Counted from the first letter of the stretch, positions 25,458 through 34,088 are shown. The stretch: 49,732 nucleotides of DNA from Roseobacter sp. (GCA_015665415.1 JADFAE010000033.1:1-49732); one strand, 5' to 3'. A program made the numbers and translations. The notes: generated by a model not told the origin, from the letters alone.

Positions 25458-25946
25458 TTAGACCTCTGTACGATTTGCCTTAGCCATGGCTTGAAAGTTT
25501 ACATCCGAAGAATCGAAGAAATAACTCACAAGGTCGGCATAAGCTTCTTCAAGTGACACATGTGTGTGACTGAAATCACCAGGCCCCGGTCCGGGTGCAT
25601 ACTGATGGACTTCTGTGCGCCACTGTGTGCCACAGCCCCAAATTACAACGCTAGGCATAAATGTTTTCGCTTCGTTGCCATTGCTGTCGGTAAAATAGAC
25701 TTCGATATCGAAGCCGCGGTTCCCGCCATTTTCTGCCGGTAGAATAATCTGATAGCCAGATGGAGTTGCTACATGCGTGCTGACAAAAAATGGAAAGCCG
25801 TCGATAGAAAGCCCAATTTCTCGTATTTTCTGAATGAACTCCGGCGGTAAGAGGCGCTCTTCTGGATGTGTGCGGTTCTCCGGACGATCCGCATTAGCGG
25901 CCTCACGTAGCATCTTCTCGCGCATTCGCTTCGCATTCTTGCCCAT
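25458..25946 (-). CDS. Hypothetical protein
   Basis: 162 residues, no family recognised. The basic N-terminus MGKNAKRMREKMLREAANADR is probably helical. The middle (IGLSIDGFPFFVSTHVATPSGYQIILPAENGG) and the rest look like a mixed alpha/beta cytoplasmic protein. No signal peptide or membrane segment is seen. The frame is open for 489 bp with lower GC than neighbours, hinting at later acquisition. It lies upstream of and in line with the aroG leader, 179 bp away. A weak start site (GAGC before the ATG) leaves the exact start open. Confidence 0.6.
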   Translation of the reverse strand: MGKNAKRMREKMLREAANADRPENRTHPEERLLPPEFIQKIREIGLSIDGFPFFVSTHVATPSGYQIILPAENGGNRGFDIEVYFTDSNGNEAKTFMPSVVIWGCGTQWRTEVHQYAPGPGPGDFSHTHVSLEEAYADLVSYFFDSSDVNFQAMAKANRTEV

Positions 25947-26280
25947 AGCTCGATCCCAAACTCGTTGTCAAAACGACAGAAGCAATGACATTAATGAAAT
26001 GAGAGACTTAAGCAAGGTCCGCTTCGCGCAGCGAGCCGTCGCTGGCTTGTGGGATATGAACAGCGGCTTTGTCCGCATAGCTGCCCTTCAAGGGTTTTCA
26101 CAACCAGCTGTTTCATCAATTGCCAAAGCCTGGCTTTGGCAGCGCCCGAACCGCCCCCACGGGGCGGGCGCTTTGCGTCCCACCCCTCGGTTCGGACGCG
26201 GTGGTTTTGTGAAGCGGCTCAAAGACAACAAAGCCCGCAAAGCAGACACGCGTTAGAAAATTCACCGTCTGATATCGTCA
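25947..26280. other. Gene-free stretch with palindromic elements
   Basis: Between the unknown gene and the rplQ terminator. It holds a TGCCAAAG/CTTTGGCA hairpin (26121-26141) followed directly by the REP-like element listed separately. The one open frame (to 26256, plus) has no ribosome site or family likeness and reads through these palindromes, so I do not call it a gene. Confidence 0.6.
26142..26199. repeat. REP/MITE-like palindromic element
   Basis: 58-bp element bounded by inverted repeats GCGCCCGAACCG (26142-26153) and CGGTTCGGACGC (26188-26199), one mismatch in 12. An inner CCGCCCC/GGGGCGG stem lies inside. The left part aligns with the element at 45950-46012 (shared GCAGCGCCCGA and GGGCGCTT). 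Confidence 0.65.
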
Positions 26281-26313
26281 AAAGAAAAGCCCCCGCTCCA
26301 GTAGAGCGAGGGC
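26281..26313 (-). terminator. Terminator of the alpha operon (after rplQ)
   Basis: Minus strand GCCCTCGCTC, 5-nt loop, GAGCGGGGGC (26313-26289, one G-T pair), then TTTTCTTT. It lies 28 bp after the rplQ stop. Confidence 0.85.
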
Positions 26314-26340
26314 CAAACCATCTGACGATGTTAGACAGTC

Positions 26341-26766
26341 TTATTCTGCGTCTTCGACTTCGACTTCGGCCGCAACGCGGGCCTTGTCGGCGGCGCCTTT
26401 GGCTGCAACGTCACGGTCGACGAATTCGATGATCGCCATCGGTGCCATGTCACCATAGCGGAAACCCGCTTTCAGGATACGGACATAGCCGCCCGAACGC
26501 TCAGCGTAGCGAGGGCCCAGAACGTCGAACAGTTTCGCAACATACTGGTCTTCTTTCAGGCGCGCGTTGGCCTGACGACGGGCGTGCAGGTCGCCGCGTT
26601 TTGCCAGGGTGATCATCTTTTCGATGATCGGGCGCAATTCTTTTGCCTTGGGCAGAGTGGTTTTGATCTGCTCGTGCTCGATCAGCGAGCCGGCCATGTT
26701 GGCAAACAGGGCTTTGCGGTGCTCGTGAGTACGATTAAGGCGGCGGTAACCACGTTTATGACGCAT
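26341..26766 (-). CDS. rplQ: Ribosomal protein L17
   Basis: 141 residues. The conserved N-terminus [20 protein letters not shown] and [20 protein letters not shown] identify L17 of the large subunit, near the exit tunnel. An acidic C-terminal tail (VEVEVEDAE) is an alphaproteobacterial habit. Last gene of the alpha operon, 142 bp after rpoA, with an intrinsic terminator downstream. Confidence 0.97.
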   Translation of the reverse strand: MRHKRGYRRLNRTHEHRKALFANMAGSLIEHEQIKTTLPKAKELRPIIEKMITLAKRGDLHARRQANARLKEDQYVAKLFDVLGPRYAERSGGYVRILKAGFRYGDMAPMAIIEFVDRDVAAKGAADKARVAAEVEVEDAE

Positions 26767-26873
26767 GTGAATATTCCTTCGATCTTGCGTTTTTGCTTTG
26801 TCTGTCAGCCGATGCGTGTCAGCTGATCTCCTTGGGGCATGTGCCCGGCATTCCCCGCCAGTGCGGGCATTTC

Positions 26874-26893
26874 GGGGAGGGTTGCCCCTCCCC
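26874..26893 (-). other. GCAA-capped hairpin between rpoA and rplQ
   Basis: On the RNA strand GGGGAGGG-GCAA-CCCTCCCC, a perfect 8-bp stem with a GNRA tetraloop, 15 nt past the rpoA stop. No U-tract follows. It may stabilise the rpoA 3' end after processing. A second stem with CCCGC/GCGGG follows at about 26841-26867. Confidence 0.55.
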
Positions 26894-26908
26894 TAATCTG
26901 GTTTGGCT

Positions 26909-27925
26909 TTAGAAGCTGTCTTCGAACTTCTTGGCCAGATCTTCGATGTTGTCCGGTGGCCAGTCCTCGACGTCCATGCCGAGGTGCAGACCCATGCCGG
27001 ACAGAACTTCTTTGATCTCGTTCAGCGACTTGCGGCCAAAGTTTGGCGTGCGCAGCATCTCTGCTTCGGTCTTCTGGATCAGATCGCCGATGTAAACGAT
27101 GTTGTCGTTCTTGAGGCAGTTTGCCGAACGCACGGACAGTTCCAGCTCGTCCACTTTCTTCAAGAGAAGCGGGTTGAACTCGAGACCATCGTCTTCGTCC
27201 TGGCGGTTGGCCGACTCGGGCTCTTCGAAGTTGACGAAGATCGACAGCTGATCCTGCAGGATGCGCGCGGCATAGGCCAGGGCATCGTCAGGGGTGATCG
27301 AACCATCGGTTTCGATCTTCAGCGTCAGCTTGTCATAATCCAGCACCTGGCCCTCGCGGGTGGGCTGAACATCATAAGAGACCTTTTTCACAGGCGAGTA
27401 GATCGCATCGATCGGGATCAGGCCGATGGGTGCGTCTTCTGGCTTGTTCTTGTCGGCAGAGACATAGCCTTTGCCGGTGTTGACGGTCAGTTCCATGAAC
27501 AGGTCAGCGCCATCATCCAGGTGGCAGATGACGTGGTCGCGGTTCAGGATCTCGATACCAGCGCTTTCAGAGATGTCACCGGCGGTGACAACTGCTGGGC
27601 CCTTGGCATTGATCGACAGGCGCTTGGGGCCTTCGACTTCCATGCGCAGGGAAACACCTTTGAGGTTCAGGATGATGTCGGTGACATCTTCGCGAACGCC
27701 AGCAACGCTGGAAAATTCGTGCAGAACGTTGTCGATCTGAACGGATGTGATCGCCGCACCCTGCAGCGAGCTCATCAGGACGCGGCGCAGCGCGTTACCC
27801 AATGTCAGACCAAAACCACGCTCCAGCGGTTCGGCAATGATGGTTGCCTGACGTGCGGGATCATTGCCCGGCTTTGCGTCAAGCTGTGTAGGCTTGATCA
27901 GCTCTGCCCAATTTTTATGGATCAT
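26909..27925 (-). CDS. rpoA: RNA polymerase subunit alpha
   Basis: 338 residues. The N-terminal assembly domain ([27 protein letters not shown] near 35-60) is followed by a flexible linker rich in E and D. The C-terminal domain (about 255-325) has the DNA and activator-contact region [19 protein letters not shown]. The ATG at 27925 has GGAGGG 6 nt upstream; a frame from 27955 is not conserved. Lies between rpsK and rplQ as in most bacteria. Confidence 0.98.
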   Translation of the reverse strand: MIHKNWAELIKPTQLDAKPGNDPARQATIIAEPLERGFGLTLGNALRRVLMSSLQGAAITSVQIDNVLHEFSSVAGVREDVTDIILNLKGVSLRMEVEGPKRLSINAKGPAVVTAGDISESAGIEILNRDHVICHLDDGADLFMELTVNTGKGYVSADKNKPEDAPIGLIPIDAIYSPVKKVSYDVQPTREGQVLDYDKLTLKIETDGSITPDDALAYAARILQDQLSIFVNFEEPESANRQDEDDGLEFNPLLLKKVDELELSVRSANCLKNDNIVYIGDLIQKTEAEMLRTPNFGRKSLNEIKEVLSGMGLHLGMDVEDWPPDNIEDLAKKFEDSF

Positions 27926-27992
27926 GCAGTCCCTCCATTCCTGTCTGTACCTCATGTCCGAAGGTGCAGACGCCCGAGGTTTAAAATGACGG

Positions 27993-28025
27993 ACTGGGGC
28001 CCTGCCGAAATTGCGGGGCCCCAGT
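27993..28025 (-). other. Strong hairpin between rpsK and rpoA
   Basis: Perfect 10-bp inverted repeat ACTGGGGCCC (27993-28002) and GGGCCCCAGT (28016-28025) around a 13-nt loop that can pair further (CCG/CGG). It starts 14 bp past the rpsK stop, without a U-tract. Possible processing or partial-termination site that sets the rpoA level. Confidence 0.55.
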
Positions 28026-28039
28026 TGAAATCTCGATGA

Positions 28040-28429
28040 TTAGACGCGGCGGCGCTTTGGCGGACGGCAGCCGTTGTGCGCCATTGGTGTCACATCACGG
28101 ATCGAGGTGATGTTGAACCCAACTGCGGCCAGAGCGCGCAGAGCCGATTCACGACCGCCACCGGGGCCCTGAACTTCGACCTCGAGGGTTTTGACACCGT
28201 GGTCCTGTGCTTTTTTGCCAGCGTCTTCGGCGGCAATCTGAGCAGCGTAAGGTGTCGACTTACGCGACCCTTTGAAGCCCATGGAACCGGCGGAGGACCA
28301 TGCAATTGCATTGCCCTGAACGTCGGAGATCAGGATTTTGGTGTTGTTGAACGAAGAGTTCACGTGAGCAACGCCTGTGGCGATGTTCTTGCGCTCTTTT
28401 TTCTTTGTACGAGTCTTATCGCGTGCCAT
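28040..28429 (-). CDS. rpsK: Ribosomal protein S11
   Basis: 129 residues of the small-subunit platform protein. Signatures include [26 protein letters not shown] without the first few residues, and the C-terminal [23 protein letters not shown]. It follows rpsM by 15 bp. Confidence 0.97.
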   Translation of the reverse strand: MARDKTRTKKKERKNIATGVAHVNSSFNNTKILISDVQGNAIAWSSAGSMGFKGSRKSTPYAAQIAAEDAGKKAQDHGVKTLEVEVQGPGGGRESALRALAAVGFNITSIRDVTPMAHNGCRPPKRRRV

Positions 28430-28444
28430 TGATCAAACCCTCCC

Positions 28445-28813
28445 TTACTTCTTCTTGCCAGCGATGGCCTTTGCGGGGCCTTTGCGGGTGCGAGCGTTGG
28501 TGTGGGTACGCTGACCGCGAACGGGCAGGTTACGACGATGGCGCAGACCGCGATAGCAGCCGAGGTCCATCAGACGCTTGACGTTCATCTGAACTTCACG
28601 ACGCAGGTCACCTTCAACGGTGAAGTTTGCATCGATGTGCTCACGGATGGCCAGAACTTCGGCGTCGGACAGCTCATTGACGCGACGGGCTGCGTCGATG
28701 CCAACAGCTTCGCAGATCGAAGCAGCCGAGGTGTTACCGATACCGGTGATATAGGTGAGGGCGATTGGTACCCGCTTTGCAGTGGGGATGTTTACGCCGG
28801 CAATACGTGCCAC
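28445..28813 (-). CDS. rpsM: Ribosomal protein S13
   Basis: 122-residue head protein of the 30S subunit. N-terminus [18 protein letters not shown] and C-terminal [16 protein letters not shown] are as expected. It begins with GTG (28813-28811), with AAGGAA 8 nt upstream. First gene of the alpha operon here, separated from adk by an unknown gene and by a 272-bp leader with its own candidate promoter. Confidence 0.97.
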   Translation of the reverse strand: MARIAGVNIPTAKRVPIALTYITGIGNTSAASICEAVGIDAARRVNELSDAEVLAIREHIDANFTVEGDLRREVQMNVKRLMDLGCYRGLRHRRNLPVRGQRTHTNARTRKGPAKAIAGKKK

Positions 28814-28919
28814 GTGTCACTTTCCTTTTCGTTGCGGTTCCGTAATACCAGAACCTTTTTTCACAACGCTTGGCCTTGGCAGTGCCGCCAGAGAGCCCAG
28901 CATTTTGAGGTGGTCATAT

Positions 28920-28963
28920 GGGCGAAGAGACTCGCCCACGTAGAATCATCCCATGAAGGGATG
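28920..28963 (-). promoter_or_regulatory. Two perfect hairpins in the rpsM leader
   Basis: In transcript order CATCCC-N5-GGGATG (28963-28947), then GGGCGA-N6-TCGCCC (28937-28920). They fall just after the candidate promoter and about 110 bp before rpsM. Such tandem stems could be a ribosomal-protein autoregulatory site, but I recognise no known leader class. Confidence 0.4.
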
Positions 28964-28967
28964 GGGT

Positions 28968-28996
28968 TGCGTATGAGGAATTCCCGAGATCGTCAA
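28968..28996 (-). promoter_or_regulatory. Candidate promoter of the alpha operon
   Basis: Minus strand TTGACG (28996-28991), 17-bp spacer, TACGCA (28973-28968), inside the gap before rpsM. Good -35, poor -10. Supported by the adk terminator upstream, which makes a separate promoter necessary. Confidence 0.4.
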
Positions 28997-29085
28997 GGGA
29001 CCGCTGCCAGCATGCCTACTTTTTTCTACAATCTCTGTGATCTAGGCAAGAAAACCCTACGTGAAATCGCACGCGACCTCCTCGG

Positions 29086-29922
29086 CTAATCCTGCTCGCG
29101 GATATTTCGGGCCAGAAGCTTGTGCAGACGCCCGGCATCTTTCTCAAAGTCCTGGGTCTCATGGGAATTCATCTGAAAATGGCTCAACACGTTCGGTTCA
29201 TACAGATTCGACCGGCCAGTCAGCACACAAAACAGCTTGATCGCCCGCTCAAAGGCATGTCCAACCGGCTTTTCATTTCCCATGTACATGGCCAAAGGTG
29301 TGAACCAACGCACGAAGTCTTCCAACGTCTTTCGCTGCATCGCCACGTTGTTGGTGGCTGGCCAGAATTTGTCTTCTGCAAGCTTCATATGCGTCTTCAA
29401 CAGCGGCCCGATGTCGAGACCATAAACCGCCTTGCACGCGGCGCGCAGTGGGGCATAGCCCATATTGTCCCGAATGAAGTTCCGGTCCTTCATGGCAACC
29501 GGTGAATAGCCAACAACAGAGGCAGGCGAGCGTTCCAACGCGGCCAGGCTCTGGCTTGCAAAATCACCGGCCAGGCTCACGTCGTACTGGATCAGGCAGA
29601 TATTTTCGCCAGTCGCAATACCATTCCGGACACAGGCGTACCACGACGTGAAATCGACAAGATATTTATGGGTTTCGATATTGTCCGGCAGATCCCGGGC
29701 TACGACAACATTTTCCAAATGGGAAATCTTGTCCGTAGCCCCCTGTCCCACAAAAACATAAGTTGTCGGAACGGCCTGCTTGGCAAATTTCCGCTCTGCC
29801 TCATAGGCAAGCAGCAAATCCTGATCATGAATGGTCACGAGGATACTAATGTTTGACTGACCTAACACCGAGGTTCTCCGCTTGCTGGACTGTGGCTGCT
29901 CATGCTCCCTGATACTTAGCAT
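29086..29922 (-). CDS. Hypothetical protein, possibly glycosyltransferase-like
   Basis: 278 residues, no firm family. A segment SILVTIHDQDLLLAYEAERKF followed by TTYVFVGQG and ENICLIQYDVSL recalls the start of a GT-A nucleotide-sugar fold, but no clear DxD is seen. No signal peptide or membrane helix. The ATG at 29922 has no ribosome site; an in-frame GTG at 29868 has GGAGA at good distance and may be the true start. It sits between adk and rpsM, where no gene is usually found, and after the adk terminator, so it needs its own promoter. Confidence 0.7.
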   Translation of the reverse strand: MLSIREHEQPQSSKRRTSVLGQSNISILVTIHDQDLLLAYEAERKFAKQAVPTTYVFVGQGATDKISHLENVVVARDLPDNIETHKYLVDFTSWYACVRNGIATGENICLIQYDVSLAGDFASQSLAALERSPASVVGYSPVAMKDRNFIRDNMGYAPLRAACKAVYGLDIGPLLKTHMKLAEDKFWPATNNVAMQRKTLEDFVRWFTPLAMYMGNEKPVGHAFERAIKLFCVLTGRSNLYEPNVLSHFQMNSHETQDFEKDAGRLHKLLARNIREQD

Positions 29923-29981
29923 AGAGCTATGAGATCAGAACATTCAAACGGCGATCTGGCGCTCTTTCGAAGCCTCAAACC

Positions 29982-30014
29982 AAAACGCCCCGCCCCAAAA
30001 CGGGGACAGGGCGG
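29982..30014 (-). terminator. Terminator after adk
   Basis: Minus strand CGCCC-TGT-CCCC-loop-GGGG-C-GGGGCG followed by TTTT, 24 bp after the adk stop. It would end the rplO-secY-adk transcript. Confidence 0.65.
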
Positions 30015-30037
30015 AGTTTCAGAAACAGCGCTGTGGT

Positions 30038-30682
30038 TCACCCCAGGACTTTGCCGATTGCCGCCTTGACCTCATCGATTGCAACCAAGCCATCCACCGA
30101 TTTGAGATCCCCCTTGGCGTAGTAATAGCCAAGCAGCGGCGAAGTCTTTTTATAATACTCCATCAGACGGGTCTTGAGACTGTCCTCATTGTCGTCCGCG
30201 CGGCGCTTGATGTCTGTGCTGCCGCAATTGGTGCATTTGCCATCCGCAGCCCAGGGTTTGGTCTGGTCGTGATAGACCTCGCCACAGCCACCACAGGTGG
30301 AGCGCCCGGTGATGCGCGCGACCAGCGCGGCATCATCCACGGCCATTTCAATCACCGCATCCAGCTTGAGCCCGGTTTCCGCCAGCAAATCTCCCAGCGC
30401 ATCCGCCTGCCCAAGGGTCCGGGGGAAGCCATCAAAGATGAAACCGCCCTTGGCACCTTCGGCAATTTTTTCACGGATCAGGCCGATCACGATCTCGTCG
30501 GTGACCAGCTCGCCGCGTTCGATCACTGCGGCGACCTTCTTGCCCATCTCGGATCCATTGGCCTGGGCCTCGCGCAGCATATCCCCAGTGGAGAGCTGCA
30601 CCATGCCGCGGGTTTCAACCAGGTGACGCGCCTGCGTCCCCTTGCCCGCACCGGGCGGGCCCAAGAGAATGATATTGATCAT
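30038..30682 (-). CDS. adk: Adenylate kinase
   Basis: 214 residues; converts ATP and AMP to two ADP. P-loop [10 protein letters not shown] (7-16), [14 protein letters not shown] and the LID domain with two CxxC-type pairs ([10 protein letters not shown] and CTNCGS), so a zinc-bearing LID as in Gram-positive enzymes. Coupled to secY by a 4-bp overlap. Confidence 0.97.
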   Translation of the reverse strand: MINIILLGPPGAGKGTQARHLVETRGMVQLSTGDMLREAQANGSEMGKKVAAVIERGELVTDEIVIGLIREKIAEGAKGGFIFDGFPRTLGQADALGDLLAETGLKLDAVIEMAVDDAALVARITGRSTCGGCGEVYHDQTKPWAADGKCTNCGSTDIKRRADDNEDSLKTRLMEYYKKTSPLLGYYYAKGDLKSVDGLVAIDEVKAAIGKVLG

Positions 30683-32043
30683 CGGCGCGATGGTCCCCGT
30701 TTTCCACGTTTCTTGTTGCGTCCGCGCAGCTGGCTCTTTTCGATGAGCCCTTCGTATTGATGCGCAAGCAGATGGCTCTGAGCCTGCTGAATGGTATCCA
30801 TCGTAACCGAGACAACAATCAAGACTGACGTTCCGCCAAAATAGACCGGAAAGGCAAATTGGCCGCGCAGAACTTCGGGCAACAGGCAGACCAGCGCCAG
30901 GTAACCCGCGCCCAGGACCAGCACCCGATTAACCACATATTCGATGTATTCAGCGGTCTTCTTGCCGGGGCGGATACCGGGAACAAAGCCGTTCTGGTTC
31001 TTCAGATTGTTTGCAACATCCTCGGGCTTGAAGGCCACGTTGAAGGTGTAGAAATAGGCAAAGAACACAATCATCGCGACAAAGAACAACAGGTACAGAG
31101 GCTGACCAGGGCCAAAGTTGGCCAAGAGCCAGGACATCACCGGACCGCTGGTTGCACCAGAGGAAAAGGTCGAAATCGTAGTCGGCAACAGCAGCAGCGA
31201 GGAGGCAAAGATCGCCGGGATCACGCCCGCGGGGTTCACCTTGACCGGCAGATGCGATGAGCCCCCGTCATAGACCTTCATGCCCACCTGACGGCGGGGG
31301 TACTGGATGTGGATCTTGCGCAGGGCGCGCTCCATGAAGACCACAAACATGATCACTGCGATCACCATCAGGATCACACCGATGATCACCGCTGGGCTGA
31401 TGGCGCCAGAGCGACCGGAGGCAAAGAACTGCGCAATAGAGGCCGGAACCTCGGCAATGATGCCCACAAAGATGATCAGCGAAATGCCGTTGCCGATGCC
31501 ACGCTGGGTGATCTGCTCGCCCAGCCACATCAGGAACATGGTGCCGCCGACCAGAGTGATCATGCAGGCCATGCGGAAATACATGCCCGGATCGGTGGCC
31601 AGATCCCCGGCCTCAAGCGAAACAGCCAAACCATAGGCCTGCGCCGTCGCCAGGGCCACGGTGCCATAGCGGGTATATTGGTTGATCTTTTTCTGGCCCT
31701 GCGCACCCTCTTTTTTGAGCTGCTCAAGCGCCGGAACCATCGAGGTCAGCAATTGGACAATGATCGAGGCCGAAATATAGGGCATGATGCCCAGGGCAAA
31801 GATGCCCATACGGCCAAGCGCGCCACCGGTGAACATCGACACCATACCGCCGATGCCCTGTCCTGCCGCTTCCATAAAGTCACGCAGGGCGTTTGCGTCG
31901 ATGCCAGGAACCGGAATAAAGGTGCCAAGGCGATAGACGATCAGAAGGCCAAGCGTAAACAGGATGCGATTGCGCAGATCCGTGGCTTTGCCAAGCGCGG
32001 ACCAGCTGGTGTTCGCTGCCATTTGTTCTGCTGCTGATACCAT
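30679..32043 (-). CDS. secY: Protein translocase subunit SecY
   Basis: 454 residues, ten transmembrane helices; the channel of the Sec translocon. Conserved [14 protein letters not shown] (start of the first loop), [14 protein letters not shown], the cytoplasmic [13 protein letters not shown] loop and the C-terminal [21 protein letters not shown] region are present. It overlaps adk by 4 bp. 109 bp separate it from rplO, with a hairpin just upstream of secY. Confidence 0.97.
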   Translation of the reverse strand: MVSAAEQMAANTSWSALGKATDLRNRILFTLGLLIVYRLGTFIPVPGIDANALRDFMEAAGQGIGGMVSMFTGGALGRMGIFALGIMPYISASIIVQLLTSMVPALEQLKKEGAQGQKKINQYTRYGTVALATAQAYGLAVSLEAGDLATDPGMYFRMACMITLVGGTMFLMWLGEQITQRGIGNGISLIIFVGIIAEVPASIAQFFASGRSGAISPAVIIGVILMVIAVIMFVVFMERALRKIHIQYPRRQVGMKVYDGGSSHLPVKVNPAGVIPAIFASSLLLLPTTISTFSSGATSGPVMSWLLANFGPGQPLYLLFFVAMIVFFAYFYTFNVAFKPEDVANNLKNQNGFVPGIRPGKKTAEYIEYVVNRVLVLGAGYLALVCLLPEVLRGQFAFPVYFGGTSVLIVVSVTMDTIQQAQSHLLAHQYEGLIEKSQLRGRNKKRGKRGPSRR

Positions 32044-32063
32044 GAAATGGGTCTCTTCTTGCG

Positions 32064-32102
32064 AAAACGCCGCCCGGAACCGTTTTCCGGCTCGGACGGC
32101 GT
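32064..32102 (-). other. Terminator-like hairpin just upstream of secY
   Basis: Minus strand ACGCCG (32102-32097) pairs with CGGCGT (32072-32067); an inner stem CCGGAA/TTCCGG stacks above an internal loop, and TTTTC follows. It ends 20 bp before the secY ATG. It may be a partial terminator limiting secY relative to ribosomal proteins. Confidence 0.5.
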
Positions 32103-32152
32103 ATTGGAAAACTGTGACCTATGTAAGCGGCATTATCGCCGCTCACAAGCCG

Positions 32153-32623
32153 TTACTCGGCGGCGGCTGCAGTTGCCACGGTCAATGCGCCACCGGCCTT
32201 TGCAACTGCTTCAACAGCAGCGGCAGATGCGCCTGTAACGGAGATGGTGGCTTTTGCGGTGAATTCACCTTTGGCCAGCACCCGGATACCGTCTTTTTTG
32301 CGACGGATCAGACCGGAAGCAACCAGCGTGTCTTCGGTGATCGACGCTGCGTCAAGTTTGCCCAGGTCGATGAATTTCTGGATCAGACCCAGGTTCACAA
32401 CGGCAAATGCCTTGCGGTTTGGCTTGTTGAAGCCACGCTTAGGCAGACGTTGGTACAAAGGCATCTGGCCGCCTTCGTAACCATTGATCGAAACACCCGA
32501 ACGGGATTTCTGACCTTTGATACCACGGCCACCCATTTTGCCCTTGCCAGAGCCGGGACCACGGGCAACGCGCATGCGTTTTTTGGATGCGCCAGGATTG
32601 TCGCTGAGTTCGTGAAGTTTCAT
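32153..32623 (-). CDS. rplO: Ribosomal protein L15
   Basis: 156 residues. N-terminus [22 protein letters not shown], the glycine-rich [19 protein letters not shown] and [12 protein letters not shown] identify L15, with an Ala-rich C-terminal end. It follows the inserted DUF1127 gene and its terminator instead of rpmD, so it probably has its own promoter in 32624-32820. Confidence 0.97.
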   Translation of the reverse strand: MKLHELSDNPGASKKRMRVARGPGSGKGKMGGRGIKGQKSRSGVSINGYEGGQMPLYQRLPKRGFNKPNRKAFAVVNLGLIQKFIDLGKLDAASITEDTLVASGLIRRKKDGIRVLAKGEFTAKATISVTGASAAAVEAVAKAGGALTVATAAAAE

Positions 32624-32820
32624 TTCGCTTCTCCTTCGCCGGATGTGATCCCAGAAGCGTAAACAGGATCAACCACGGCATGTTTTCAATGTGATTCCAT
32701 GACCCCGAAAGGCCACCGTGTGCCTATAGCCCCCCTGCCCTGCTGGATCAAGCCCTAGCTGACCCGGGTCGTGCTCTGCGGTGCAGGCGCTGCGCAGGGA
32801 TCCAGAGTGCCGAGAAACGG

Positions 32821-32852
32821 AAAACGCCCCCGCAGAATGCAGAGGCGCTTTT
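32821..32852 (-). terminator. Terminator after the DUF1127 gene
   Basis: Minus strand CGCCTCTGCA-loop-TGCGGGGGCG followed by TTTTCC; G-T pairs in the stem. It lies 53 bp after the DUF1127 stop. Confidence 0.65.
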
Positions 32853-32905
32853 GGTCCGGAACCGAGGGAGGAGAAGGTTCCGGAAGGGAGCAGTAGATCT
32901 GGGTG

Positions 32906-33118
32906 TCAGACGTCGTAGACGTGCTTGCGGGCGATATCCGCGATGTCGCAGCGGCGCAAACCGATGTCGGCCAGCTCACGGTTGGTCAGGCGCGACAGCT
33001 CTGTGTAGGTGCGCTTGTACTCGCGCGCCATTGCCCAATTGGAAGCGGCCTGTGCTGCAAAGGCGCGCAGACGCGCAATGAGGCCAAACTCGACGGTGGT
33101 GTTCTGGACATATGCCAT
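32906..33118 (-). CDS. DUF1127 small protein
   Basis: 70 residues. The C-terminal half RTYTELSRLTNRELADIGLRRCDI is the DUF1127 (YjiS-like) motif. Short arginine-rich members in alphaproteobacteria have been linked to phosphate and carbon metabolism and RNA handling; this longer type is less well known. The ATG at 33118 has AAGGA upstream; an in-frame ATG at 33151 does not. Terminator downstream and 163 bp upstream suggest a single-gene unit. Confidence 0.85.
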   Translation of the reverse strand: MAYVQNTTVEFGLIARLRAFAAQAASNWAMAREYKRTYTELSRLTNRELADIGLRRCDIADIARKHVYDV

Positions 33119-33281
33119 GTGTGTATTCCTTTTTCTCTGGCCGGGACCCATTCCCCAGCCCTTGTGTGGTGCCCTATTAGGTACCTCTGAAATAAAGGAA
33201 TTAATCTGCCCCGGACAACCGACGCTTTGGTCGACCCGTTATGCGCACGCTGCATAGGCAGTTAAGAAATCGTCAAAATCG

Positions 33282-33701
33282 CTACAGCAAATGCCAGATC
33301 GCCATCACAGCCAGCACAATCAGCGCCGCCCAGCCTGCAACATAGGCAAAGGTCCGCAGACCCTGCACCGGATTGCCGAGGCTCTGAGCATAGACCACGA
33401 CATAGAGAACACGGGTGATCAGAAAAAAGATCATCACCCCATTGGCCACCGAGGCAGAGACCCCGGCGAGAATCGCCGCGGCCAGAACGATCCCGGCTGC
33501 GGGCATGATCTCAACCCCGTTCTGATGAGAACGGTTCAACCGGTAGATCGACGAGCTGTAATCGGCTGCAGGCTCACCGCCCGGCAGAACCTTGGCCTTG
33601 GCTTTGGCCGCCCCCACAAGGGCGGACTGGAACAAGACTATCAAGACAAAGACCAGCAACGAGATCAGAGCCAGTGAATAGTCGGAAACTACTATATCCA
33701 T
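33282..33701 (-). CDS. MAPEG family membrane protein
   Basis: 139 residues with four predicted helices. The motif YRLNRSHQNGVEIMPAAGIV near residues 47-66 matches the MAPEG signature. Eukaryotic members use glutathione; the role of bacterial ones is largely unknown. The ATG at 33701 has GAGG 6 nt upstream; in-frame ATGs at 33713 and 33779 do not improve it. Lies after the rpmD terminator, so it needs its own promoter. Confidence 0.85.
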   Translation of the reverse strand: MDIVVSDYSLALISLLVFVLIVLFQSALVGAAKAKAKVLPGGEPAADYSSSIYRLNRSHQNGVEIMPAAGIVLAAAILAGVSASVANGVMIFFLITRVLYVVVYAQSLGNPVQGLRTFAYVAGWAALIVLAVMAIWHLL

Positions 33702-33833
33702 GGGGAACCTCATACATTCAAGAAAGCGGCATTTAACAACATAATACAAAATTGGCCCGGGCGACGCCCCATTTGTCAAGCATCAGAACCCGGCCTGCCC
33801 TGCGGCCGCTGCCCAAAACCTGCCATGAAATGC

Positions 33834-33866
33834 AAAAAACGCCCCCGGTTTCCCAGGGGCGTTTTC
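33834..33866 (-). terminator. Terminator after rpmD
   Basis: Minus strand AAAACGCCCC-TGG-loop-CC-GGGGGCGTTTTTT, 22 bp after the rpmD stop. Strong stem plus U-tract; it ends the rpmC-to-rpmD transcript inside the spc operon. Confidence 0.9.
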
Positions 33867-33887
33867 TATTGGTCAGTCAAAGAGGGC

Positions 33888-34076
33888 TTAGTCGCGCTCT
33901 TCGATGATCTCCACCATATGGGAGATCTTGCGCACCATGCCACGAACCGAAGGCGTATCTTCCAGTTCACGGGTTTTGTGCATCTTGTTCAGACCCAGAC
34001 CGATCAGCGTTGCGCGCTGGTCGGCGGGGCGGCGGATCGGGGAACCGATCTGCTTGACAACGATTGTTTTAGCCAT
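33888..34076 (-). CDS. rpmD: Ribosomal protein L30
   Basis: 62 residues; [22 protein letters not shown] and [20 protein letters not shown] are typical of bacterial L30. It follows rpsE by 12 bp. Normally followed by rplO; here a terminator and two unrelated genes come between. Confidence 0.97.
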   Translation of the reverse strand: MAKTIVVKQIGSPIRRPADQRATLIGLGLNKMHKTRELEDTPSVRGMVRKISHMVEIIEERD

Positions 34077-34088
34077 CTGTCCGTTTCC

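Noticed and set aside
25308-25556. Plus-strand 82-aa ORF before the unknown gene
   Set aside because: Overlaps the 25458-25946 gene antisense, lacks a ribosome site and any recognisable feature.
25834-26256. Plus-strand 140-aa ORF
   Set aside because: Starts antisense to the unknown gene and reads through palindromic repeats; not protein-like.
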